Source: JAVVHH01 sp964235765 (lineage in GTDB: Bacteria; Pseudomonadota; Alphaproteobacteria; Acetobacterales; Acetobacteraceae). From it: DNA of 64,000 bases. A program made the position numbers and the translations under genes. How positions within the stretch are numbered: position 1 is the first letter of the stretch; every line of letters starts with the position of its first letter. The stretch covers positions 62,001 through 126,000 of the forward strand of contig CAXSDH010000001.1 of assembly GCA_964235765.1 (NCBI GenBank), in the 5' to 3' direction. Under the pieces are notes generated by a model. That model worked only from the letters and a program-made list of their open reading frames with translations, made no database searches and had not been told where the DNA came from. This document shows positions 37,263 to 44,110 of this stretch, piece after piece.

Positions 37263-39203
37263 ATGCTCCTGCAACGCCCCCTGCAACGTCCCCTGGGCCG
37301 TGCGGTCAACCGGATCGTGTTGAACGTCCTGATGGATGGCGCGCTTGCCGCGGTGGCCACGCCGCTGGCGCGCTATATCGCGGACCCCAGCGGCGGGCTG
37401 CTGCGTCCGCTGTGGTTCGTGGCGGGCGGGGCGATCACCCTGCTGCTGGCCGGGCTGCCGTTCCGCATGCCGCAGCAGTACTGGCGTTTTGCCGGCATCG
37501 AGGATCTGCTGGGCGTCGTCGGCAGTTCGGTGGCGAGCGCCATCCTGTTCGCGCTGCTGCTGTCCGCCGCCGGGTTCAGCTTGCCGACGCCCACCTTTCC
37601 GGTGGTGCATGCGCTCACCCTTATCGTGGCGCTGGGCACGCCGCGCGTCATCTACCGGCTGCGGCCGGGCTGGTCGCGCGCCGCGGACAGCCGGGCGCAG
37701 GCCGTGCTGCTGGCCGGGGCCGGGGAGAATGCGGACGTGTTCCTGCGCGCGCTCGCGACCCGGGACGGGCGGGCCAGCTTCCGCGTGCTCGGGCTGCTGA
37801 GCCTGGGCGGCGGCAATGTCGCGCGCCGGATGCATGGCCACACCATCCTGGGCTCGGTGGACCAGGCTGGGGTGGTGCTCGCCCGGCTGCGCGGGGAGGG
37901 CCGGCCGGCCTCGGCCGTGGTGGTGACGGAGCCCAGCCTGTCCGGCGAGCAACTGGCCGAACTGATAGCCCAGGCGGATGCCGAGGGCATCCCGGTGCGG
38001 CGCATGCCGCCGCCCACCCGGTTGCAATCGGCGCCGGCGGGCGAAAGCGTGCAGTTGGCGCCGGTGGCGATCGAGGAACTGCTGAACCGCCCGCAAGTGC
38101 CCTTGGACCGGGAAGGCATGGCTCGCCTCGTGCAGGGCCGCCGCGTGCTGGTGACCGGCGCGGGAGGCACGATCGGGGCGGAGCTGGCGCGGCAGGTGGC
38201 GGCCTTGGGGCCAGCCAGCCTCGTGCTGCTGGACAACGGCGAATACGCGCTGTGGCAGATCGATCTTGAACTTGCCGAGACGCATCCGGGCGTGGCGAGG
38301 CAGACCTGCATCGCGGACATCCGGGACGAGGCGCGCATCCGCGCCGTTTGCGAGGATGTCCGCCCCGAGCTGGTGTTCCACGCGGCTGCGCTGAAGCATG
38401 TGCCCATGGTGGAGGCCAATCCGCTCGAGGGCCTGCTGACCAATGCCGTGGGTACGCGGGTGGTGGCCGATGCGGCGCGGGCGTCGGGCGCGCGGACGAT
38501 GGTGTTCATCTCGACCGACAAGGCGGTGAACCCCAGCAGCGTGATGGGCGCCAGCAAGCGCTTGGCGGAGATGTACGTGCAGGGGCTGGACGTCGCGGCG
38601 CGGCGGGGAAGCGGCATGCGCTGCGTGACCGTGCGGTTCGGCAACGTGCTTGGCAGCACGGGTTCCGTGGTGCCGCTGTTCCGCCGGCAGCTCGAGCGGG
38701 GCGGGCCGCTGACGGTCACGCACCCCGATATGCAGCGATATTTCATGACGGTGCGCGAGGCGGTCGGCCTGGTGCTGCAGGCAAGCGTGGTCGGCGCGGT
38801 TGGCGGGGAACAGGGCGGCATCTTCGTGCTGGACATGGGCAAGCCGGTGCGGATCGTGGACCTGGCGCGGCAGATGGTCCGCCTGGCGGGGCTGCGGGTG
38901 GCCGAGGGGGATTCGCCGCCTCCAGGCGCCATCCGGATCGCCTACACCGGCCTGCGGCCCGGCGAGAAGCTGCATGAGGAGCTGTTCCACGGCAAGGAAC
39001 CGCCACGCCCCACGGGCTATGCCGGCCTGCTGATGGCCACGCCCCGCACCGCCGACCCGGCCATCGTCGGGCGCTCGATCGACGAGATCGCGGCCGCGTG
39101 CCGCGCCGGGCAGGGGGCGACGGCGCTGGGGCAGCTCGGCCGTATGGTGCCGGAGTTCGAACAGGACAGCGCGACGGGCCGGGTTCTGGCGCCGGGAGGA
39201 TAG
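37263..39203 (+). CDS. CapD/PglF-like nucleotide-sugar 4,6-dehydratase, membrane-anchored
   Basis: The 646-residue protein has four N-terminal transmembrane helices (about 15-130), a CoA-binding-like Rossmann domain (about 140-270) and a catalytic extended SDR domain. The SDR domain carries V-T-G-A-G-G-T-I-G-A-E near 296-306. The catalytic triad uses Met for Tyr (V-M-G-A-S-K near 425-431), as in UDP-GlcNAc 4,6-dehydratases of the FlaA1/PglF/WbpM type. It probably makes UDP-4-keto-6-deoxy-GlcNAc. ATG 37263 has AGGGTGGAG upstream; a GTG three codons earlier is possible. The DegT aminotransferase gene begins 2 bases after it. Confidence 0.9.
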   Translation: MLLQRPLQRPLGRAVNRIVLNVLMDGALAAVATPLARYIADPSGGLLRPLWFVAGGAITLLLAGLPFRMPQQYWRFAGIEDLLGVVGSSVASAILFALLLSAAGFSLPTPTFPVVHALTLIVALGTPRVIYRLRPGWSRAADSRAQAVLLAGAGENADVFLRALATRDGRASFRVLGLLSLGGGNVARRMHGHTILGSVDQAGVVLARLRGEGRPASAVVVTEPSLSGEQLAELIAQADAEGIPVRRMPPPTRLQSAPAGESVQLAPVAIEELLNRPQVPLDREGMARLVQGRRVLVTGAGGTIGAELARQVAALGPASLVLLDNGEYALWQIDLELAETHPGVARQTCIADIRDEARIRAVCEDVRPELVFHAAALKHVPMVEANPLEGLLTNAVGTRVVADAARASGARTMVFISTDKAVNPSSVMGASKRLAEMYVQGLDVAARRGSGMRCVTVRFGNVLGSTGSVVPLFRRQLERGGPLTVTHPDMQRYFMTVREAVGLVLQASVVGAVGGEQGGIFVLDMGKPVRIVDLARQMVRLAGLRVAEGDSPPPGAIRIAYTGLRPGEKLHEELFHGKEPPRPTGYAGLLMATPRTADPAIVGRSIDEIAAACRAGQGATALGQLGRMVPEFEQDSATGRVLAPGG

Positions 39204-39205
39204 AG

Positions 39206-40339
39206 ATGGCCGCTCCACTGCCGTTCCTGGATCTGAAGGCCCAGCAGGCCCGCATCGCCCCGCATCTACGGCCGCGGCTGGAAGCGGTGCTGGCGCATTG
39301 CCAGTTCGTGCTCGGCCCCGAGGTGGCGGAGCTGGAGGCGCGGCTGGCGGCCTATTGCGGCGCCCGCCATTGCGTGGGCGTGAGTTCGGGCACCGACGCG
39401 CTGCAGATCGCCATGATGGCCGAGGGGATCGGCGCCGGCGACGCGGTGTTCCTGCCGGCTTTCACCTATACCGCGACGGCGGAGGTGCCGCTGCTGCTCG
39501 GCGCCAGGCCGGTGTTCGTGGACGTGGACCCTCGCACGTTCCAGATCGACCCAGCGCACCTGGCGCGGCGTGTGGCCGAGGTCCGCGCCGCCGGGCAACT
39601 GCGGCCCCGCGCCTTGGTGGGGGTCGACCTGTTCGGCCAGGCGGCCGACTGGCCGGCGCTGAACCGGGTTGCGGCGCAGGAAGGGCTGTTCACGATCGAC
39701 GACCTGGCGCAGAGCTTCGGCGCCGCGCTGCACGGGGCCAAGCTCGGCACCCAGGCGCAGGCGACGGCAACCAGCTTCTTTCCGAGCAAGCCGCTGGGCG
39801 CCTACGGCGATGGCGGGGCACTGTTCACCGACAGCGACGAGCGGGCCGCGCTGTACCGCAGCCTGCGCAGCCACGGCGAGGGCGCGACCCGCTACGAGGT
39901 GCTGCATACCGGCATGAACGGCCGGTTGGACACGCTGCAAGCCGCGGTGCTGCTGGCCAAGCTGGATGTGTTCGAGGAGGAACTGGCGGTCCGCGAGCGC
40001 ATCGCTGGGCTGTATGACCGGCGGCTTGGCAACCTGCTGGAGATCCCAGCGCGCGTGCCGGACAGCACGAGTGCCTGGGCGATCTACGCCGTGCTGCTGC
40101 GCGACGAGGCGGAGCGTACCGCCGTGCAGGCCAGCCTGAAGGCCGACGGTGTCGGGACCGCGATCTATTACCCGCGGCCGCTGCACCGCCAGCCCGCCTA
40201 CGCCGCCCATCATGACGGGGCGGCGCTGCCGGTATCGGAAGACTTGGCCCGGCGCATCCTGGCCTTGCCGATTCATCCCGACCTGTCGCAAGCCGACGCC
40301 GAGCGGGTGTGCGACGCCGTTGCGCGGGCGCTCGACTGA
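39206..40339 (+). CDS. DegT/DnrJ/EryC1-family PLP sugar aminotransferase
   Basis: The 377-residue aspartate-aminotransferase-fold enzyme has the PLP Lys at residue 195 (F-F-P-S-K-P-L-G-A-Y-G-D-G-G) and the G-T-D-A-L cofactor-phosphate segment near residue 62. Such enzymes aminate keto-sugars on nucleotide carriers. Placed directly after a 4,6-dehydratase, it would convert the 4-keto-6-deoxy sugar into a 4-amino-4,6-dideoxy sugar, as PglE does after PglF. The acetyltransferase that usually completes bacillosamine is not seen. GGGAGGAT precedes the ATG. Confidence 0.92.
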   Translation: MAAPLPFLDLKAQQARIAPHLRPRLEAVLAHCQFVLGPEVAELEARLAAYCGARHCVGVSSGTDALQIAMMAEGIGAGDAVFLPAFTYTATAEVPLLLGARPVFVDVDPRTFQIDPAHLARRVAEVRAAGQLRPRALVGVDLFGQAADWPALNRVAAQEGLFTIDDLAQSFGAALHGAKLGTQAQATATSFFPSKPLGAYGDGGALFTDSDERAALYRSLRSHGEGATRYEVLHTGMNGRLDTLQAAVLLAKLDVFEEELAVRERIAGLYDRRLGNLLEIPARVPDSTSAWAIYAVLLRDEAERTAVQASLKADGVGTAIYYPRPLHRQPAYAAHHDGAALPVSEDLARRILALPIHPDLSQADAERVCDAVARALD

Positions 40340-40374
40340 GGCAAACCAAGCCTGAAACAGGGGTTTACAGCGCC

Positions 40375-40557
40375 ATGAACGAGCCGAAAATCCAGACCGA
40401 CGATCCGCCCACGCAGGGCACCAGCCCCGACCACAATCCGACCGGCACGACGCCGCACGGCGTCCCGGAAGGCATGGAGGACACCGAGGCCAAGGGGCAT
40501 CCGACCTCGGACCGGCAAAAGACGGAGACGGCCGTGCCCCGGATCGAGAACGGGTGA
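40375..40557 (+). CDS. Small hydrophilic, probably disordered protein
   Basis: The 60-residue product is rich in Pro, Thr, Asp and Glu, has no hydrophobic segment and is likely unfolded. ACAGGGG lies about 12 bases before the ATG. I do not recognise the family. It sits 35 bases after the aminotransferase gene and could be co-transcribed with it. Coding status rests on the ribosome site, the GC-rich third positions and its placement in otherwise empty space. Confidence 0.5.
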   Translation: MNEPKIQTDDPPTQGTSPDHNPTGTTPHGVPEGMEDTEAKGHPTSDRQKTETAVPRIENG

Positions 40558-40571
40558 CCCGCCGGCTCACG

Positions 40572-41483
40572 CTAATGTGGGCTTTGCCTGTCCCAGAAGA
40601 ATGTTAGCTCGTGCTTATTGTGGAACAGGTGTAGCAGCCGGCCTCCCGGGACGGCGGCGAAGGCCTCCGCGGCGGCAACATCGGTCGCCCCTTGGAACTT
40701 CACGGTGCAGACGATGCGTTTGGGAGCGCCGGCCGCAATCCAGCGCTCCAGGAGGGTCAGCAGCCTGGCGGGGTAGGCGACCACATCGCAAACCAGCCAA
40801 TCGACCTGCTGCACCGGCATGGCGAAGGCGCTTTCCGTCCTTTGCGTGACCCCGGGCAGGGCAGCCGCGCGAGGTTCGAGCGGCGCCTTGTCCACCGCGA
40901 GGACCGTCGCGCCAAGTTGTGCCAGCACCCAGGTCCAGCCACCTGGGGCGGCGCCGAGATCGACGCAGGTCTCGCCAGGTTGCGGCCAGGCGCCAAGCCG
41001 GGTCAGAGCCTCCCAGAGTTTGAGGTAGGCGCGGCTCGGGGGGCCGATGTGGTCTTCCTGGAAGCGGCACTCGCCGTTGGCGAACGGGCTGCTCTTCACC
41101 GGGCTGGCCAGGAGGCGGTCGGGCGCCAGCAGCGTCCAGGCGCCGAGATGGGCTTGCGGAGCCGGCTCCGGGAACACGAGCGGGCGGGCTTTAACGGGGG
41201 GCAGGCGGTCCTGGATCAGCGCCGTGCGGCGGTGCAGGCCAGCGGCGTAGGCCGACCAGTTCCGTTGGATGCCGCGCATGATGTCCGCGGCTCCCTTGAC
41301 GGAGACGACCGCGTGCTCGACCGGCGCCGTCCAGACATCGAGCGCCCAGGCGCTTGGAACCGGGCGGCCCGGCGAGAGCGCCAGCCGGCCGTGCCAGGCG
41401 TCGATCGTCACGCCCTTTCGGGTCAGTTCCTCCAGCAGTGGCTGCTCCAGCCCCTCCGCGGCCAGATATGCGCTGCCGATCAA
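40572..41483 (-). CDS. RlmM-like SAM-dependent RNA 2'-O-methyltransferase
   Basis: The 303-residue protein has an N-terminal THUMP-like part and a C-terminal FtsJ/RrmJ-type Rossmann domain with D-L-G-A-A-P-G-G-W near residue 185. A catalytic Asp lies in C-D-V-V-A-Y and the catalytic Lys in C-T-V-K-F. This order matches RlmM, which methylates C2498 of 23S rRNA. The TTG at 41483 was chosen because it overlaps the DUF423 stop (TTGA) and the first conserved residues follow at once. The frame is open upstream, but that part overlaps DUF423. Function by family resemblance. Confidence 0.8.
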   Translation of the reverse strand: MIGSAYLAAEGLEQPLLEELTRKGVTIDAWHGRLALSPGRPVPSAWALDVWTAPVEHAVVSVKGAADIMRGIQRNWSAYAAGLHRRTALIQDRLPPVKARPLVFPEPAPQAHLGAWTLLAPDRLLASPVKSSPFANGECRFQEDHIGPPSRAYLKLWEALTRLGAWPQPGETCVDLGAAPGGWTWVLAQLGATVLAVDKAPLEPRAAALPGVTQRTESAFAMPVQQVDWLVCDVVAYPARLLTLLERWIAAGAPKRIVCTVKFQGATDVAAAEAFAAVPGGRLLHLFHNKHELTFFWDRQSPH

Positions 41484-41839
41484 CGCCGGAGGGCGGAGAT
41501 GCCCAGGACCGCCCAGCCAAGCATGAGCAAGGCGCCGCCGACCGGGGCCGCCATGCCCAGGCTGGGACCGCCAAACAAAGGAAGGTAGACCGCTCCGCAG
41601 AACAGCAGCAGGCCTGAAACGAACGCCGACCCGGCCACGTGCGTCAGCCGGCCGCCGCGCGCGCCCCATAGGCCGCACCCGAACAGGGCGAGCCCGTGCC
41701 AGCCAAGCATCTGCGCCGCGGCGGCCACGGTCCGCAGCCGCGCCGGGTCGATCCCGCCATGGGCCGACCCGGCCGCAGCGGCCACGGCCAGCAGTCCCAC
41801 GCCGGCGCCCGCCGCCACCCATCCTCGATATGCGTCCAT
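41480..41839 (-). CDS. DUF423 small membrane protein
   Basis: The 119-residue protein has four hydrophobic helices and the DUF423 pattern: start with a Gly/Ala helix, G-x-H-G (A-H-G-G), H-x-L-A (W-H-G-L-A-L), an F-S-G-L-L segment (F-V-S-G-L-L-L-F) and P-x-G-G near the end. Members are inner-membrane proteins of unknown function. Its stop overlaps the start of the RlmM-like gene. Frequent pairing of DUF423 with an rlmM-like gene elsewhere supports both calls, but I recall this rather than show it. Confidence 0.85.
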   Translation of the reverse strand: MDAYRGWVAAGAGVGLLAVAAAAGSAHGGIDPARLRTVAAAAQMLGWHGLALFGCGLWGARGGRLTHVAGSAFVSGLLLFCGAVYLPLFGGPSLGMAAPVGGALLMLGWAVLGISALRR

Positions 41840-41901
41840 CGCGCAGCTTTAACCCCGCGTGACCGGTTCCGCCATGGCCTGCCGCCGTGTAGTCTGGCGG
41901 C

Positions 41902-42852
41902 ATGCCACGCGGCGACCTGTTTCCCGAGATCGGCCCCTTCGAGACCGGCTACATGCCGCTGCACGGTGGGCACGTGATGTATTGGGAGCAGGTGGGCGCC
42001 ACGCGCGGCCAGCCCGTGTTGTTCCTGCACGGGGGGCCGGGGGCGGGGGCGGGGGCGGTGCACCGGCGGTTCTTCGATCCGCACTTCTGGCGCGTGGTGA
42101 TCTTCGACCAGCGGGGCGCCGGCCGCTCCCGGCCGCTGGGCAGCTTGGCGCAGAACACCACGCCGGATCTGGTGGCGGACATCGAGACCCTGCGCCGGCA
42201 TCTCGGGATCGAGCGCTGGCTGCTGTTCGGCGGATCATGGGGCAGCACGCTGGCCCTGGCTTATGCGCAGGCGCATCCGGACCGGGTGCGTGGGCTGGTG
42301 CTGCGCGGCGTGTTCCTTGGCCGCGCAGCCGAGGTGGATTGGTTCCTGCACGGCTTGGCGGCAATATTTCCGGACGCGCATGCCGCCTTCACCGGGCACC
42401 TGCCGCCGGACGAGCGCCATGACGTGCTCGGCGCCTACCTGCGCCGGCTGACCGATCCCGACCCCGCCGTACACATGTCCGCGGCCCGGGCCTGGTCGGT
42501 CTACGAGGGCTCCTGCAGCACCTTGTTGCCCAGCCCGGATACGGTGACCTCGTTCGCGCAGGACCGGACGGCGCTGGGGCTGGCGCGGATCGAGGCGCAT
42601 TACTTCGCGCACGACCTGTTTTTGCCGCCAGGGGGCTTGCTGGGCGGCATGGCACGGATCGGGCAGTTGCCGGGAGAGATCGTGCAAGGCCGCTACGACA
42701 TGATTTGCCCGGCCCGCACCGCCTTCGAGCTGGCGGCGAACTGGCCGGCGGCGCGGCTCACGATCATTCCCGACGCCGGGCACTCAGCCTTGGAACCGGG
42801 CGTGCGCCGGGCCCTGGTCTCGGCGGTGGAACGCTTCCGTAGCGTGCGCTGA
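41902..42852 (+). CDS. pip: Proline iminopeptidase
   Basis: The 316-residue alpha/beta-hydrolase removes N-terminal proline from peptides. It has the oxyanion segment H-G-G-P-G-A-G (about 48-54) and F-D-Q-R-G-A-G-R-S. The nucleophile elbow is G-G-S-W-G-S. The Asp lies in R-Y-D-M and the His in D-A-G-H-S near the C-terminus. These match the S33 family. No signal peptide, so cytosolic. The ATG lacks a clear ribosome site; it lies 62 bases from the divergent DUF423 gene. Confidence 0.92.
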   Translation: MPRGDLFPEIGPFETGYMPLHGGHVMYWEQVGATRGQPVLFLHGGPGAGAGAVHRRFFDPHFWRVVIFDQRGAGRSRPLGSLAQNTTPDLVADIETLRRHLGIERWLLFGGSWGSTLALAYAQAHPDRVRGLVLRGVFLGRAAEVDWFLHGLAAIFPDAHAAFTGHLPPDERHDVLGAYLRRLTDPDPAVHMSAARAWSVYEGSCSTLLPSPDTVTSFAQDRTALGLARIEAHYFAHDLFLPPGGLLGGMARIGQLPGEIVQGRYDMICPARTAFELAANWPAARLTIIPDAGHSALEPGVRRALVSAVERFRSVR

Positions 42853-42888
42853 TCGGGCACCCTCGCCAAATCGGCAGGAGGATCGGCC

Positions 42889-43800
42889 ATGAACGTCGGC
42901 GTCATCGGTTTGGGGTCCATGGGCATGGGCGCCGCGCTCAACCTGTCGGCGACAGGCCACGCGGTCGCGGGCTGCGAGATCAGGGAAGCGGCCTGGGCCG
43001 AGTTGGAGGCGGCGGGCGGGCGATGCGTCGGCGCGCCCGCGGCGCTGCCGGCGGCGCTCGACGCGCTGATCGTGTTCGTCGTGAACGCCGCCCAGGCGGA
43101 GCAGGCGCTGTTCGGGGCGGAGGGCGGCTTGCAGCGCCTCGCCCGGGACGGCGTGGTGCTGTGCTGCACCACGGTGTCGCCCGAGGTGGCGCGCAGCTTG
43201 GGCGCGCGAGTCGTCGAGACCGGCCGGCTGTTCCTGGATGCGCCGGTTTCGGGCGGCGCCATAGGCGCACGGGGCGGCAGCATGACCGTCATGGGCAGCG
43301 GCAGCCCGGCCGCGTTCGAGCGCGCGGCGCCCGTGCTTGAGGCCATCGCGAGCAAGGTCTGGCGCCTGGGCGACGAACCCGGCGTGGGCAGCACGGTCAA
43401 AATGGTCAACCAATTGCTGGCCGGCGTGCACATTGCGGTAGCGGGGGAGGCGATGGCCCTCGGCATTCGCGCCGGGGCCGATCCGCAAACGCTGTTCGAC
43501 GTGATCTCGTCGTCGGCCGGCAGTTCCTGGATGTGGCAGAATCGGGTGCCGCACATCCTGCAAGGCGACGACACGCCGCTCTCGTCGGTGAACATCTTCG
43601 TCAAGGATCTCGGCATCGTGCTGGATCAGGCCCGGGCGCTGACGTTCCCGTTGCCGATAGCATCGGCGGCGCACCAGCTGTTCCTGGCAGCCGCGGCGGC
43701 GGGCCATGGCGCACGCGACGACGCGTTCGTCATTCGGGTCTGGCAATTGCTGGCGGGAATAAGCCTTCCGCCGGGTAAGCGCGAAAACTCGGAAGTCTAA
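42889..43800 (+). CDS. NAD-dependent beta-hydroxyacid dehydrogenase, L-threonate/3-hydroxyisobutyrate type
   Basis: The 303-residue protein belongs to the 6-phosphogluconate/3-hydroxyisobutyrate dehydrogenase family. The N-terminus has G-L-G-S-M-G for NAD. The substrate-binding D-A-P-V-S-G-G-A-I-G lies at about 120, and the catalytic Lys is in S-T-V-K-M-V-N-Q-L near residue 170. The V-N-Q-L-L-A-G-V-H-I-A-V segment resembles L-threonate dehydrogenase (LtnD). The kinase and aldolase partners of threonate catabolism (LtnK/OtnC) are not next to it, so the substrate remains open. AGGAGG lies 11 bases before the ATG. Confidence 0.85.
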   Translation: MNVGVIGLGSMGMGAALNLSATGHAVAGCEIREAAWAELEAAGGRCVGAPAALPAALDALIVFVVNAAQAEQALFGAEGGLQRLARDGVVLCCTTVSPEVARSLGARVVETGRLFLDAPVSGGAIGARGGSMTVMGSGSPAAFERAAPVLEAIASKVWRLGDEPGVGSTVKMVNQLLAGVHIAVAGEAMALGIRAGADPQTLFDVISSSAGSSWMWQNRVPHILQGDDTPLSSVNIFVKDLGIVLDQARALTFPLPIASAAHQLFLAAAAAGHGARDDAFVIRVWQLLAGISLPPGKRENSEV

Positions 43801-43915
43801 CAACTTCGTAATTCAAGCATCCGCTTGGTCGCGGCAGCCGTAAGCTGTAATCGGTCTTTTCCCATCAACTCGACGGCGGCAATAACGGCCTCGCTGTGTG
43901 CGTCAAATGCTCGTC

Positions 43916-43938
43916 AAAGCCAAAACTATGGCTTTTTT
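43916..43938 (+). terminator. Possible intrinsic terminator
   Basis: AAAGCC (43916-43921) pairs with GGCTTT (43930-43935) around an 8-base AT-rich loop, and the stem runs into a total of six T. The stem is short. It lies 115 bases after the dehydrogenase gene. Confidence 0.45.
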
Positions 43939-43943
43939 GGGCC

Positions 43944-43972
43944 TTGTCTTTTGTGCAGGCGTGGGGTTATCA
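43944..43972 (+). promoter_or_regulatory. Candidate promoter for the large beta-helix gene
   Basis: TTGTCT (43944-43949), 17-base spacer, TTATCA (43967-43972), directly after the possible terminator. It would give a leader of about 130 bases, long enough for regulation. Confidence 0.35.
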
Positions 43973-44110
43973 CACGTCCGTGAGCGCGGCAGCGCTTCTC
44001 ATGAACCCTAGCACCTGGCGCACCGTCCCCAGGAACACGTAGCGATTGTTAATTTCCGTTGAACGTGATCGGGCGCGTTGTGCCGCCTGACCCAAAAAAA
44101 GGAACGCTTC

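Larger units (their letters stand above)
43801..44110. other. 310-base intergenic region before the large beta-helix gene
   Basis: This stretch is clearly lower in GC than its neighbours and holds no convincing ORF. It contains a possible terminator (43916-43938) and a possible promoter (43944-43972). About 130 bases of AT-richer leader, including a run of seven A, come before the ATG at 44111. Confidence 0.7.
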
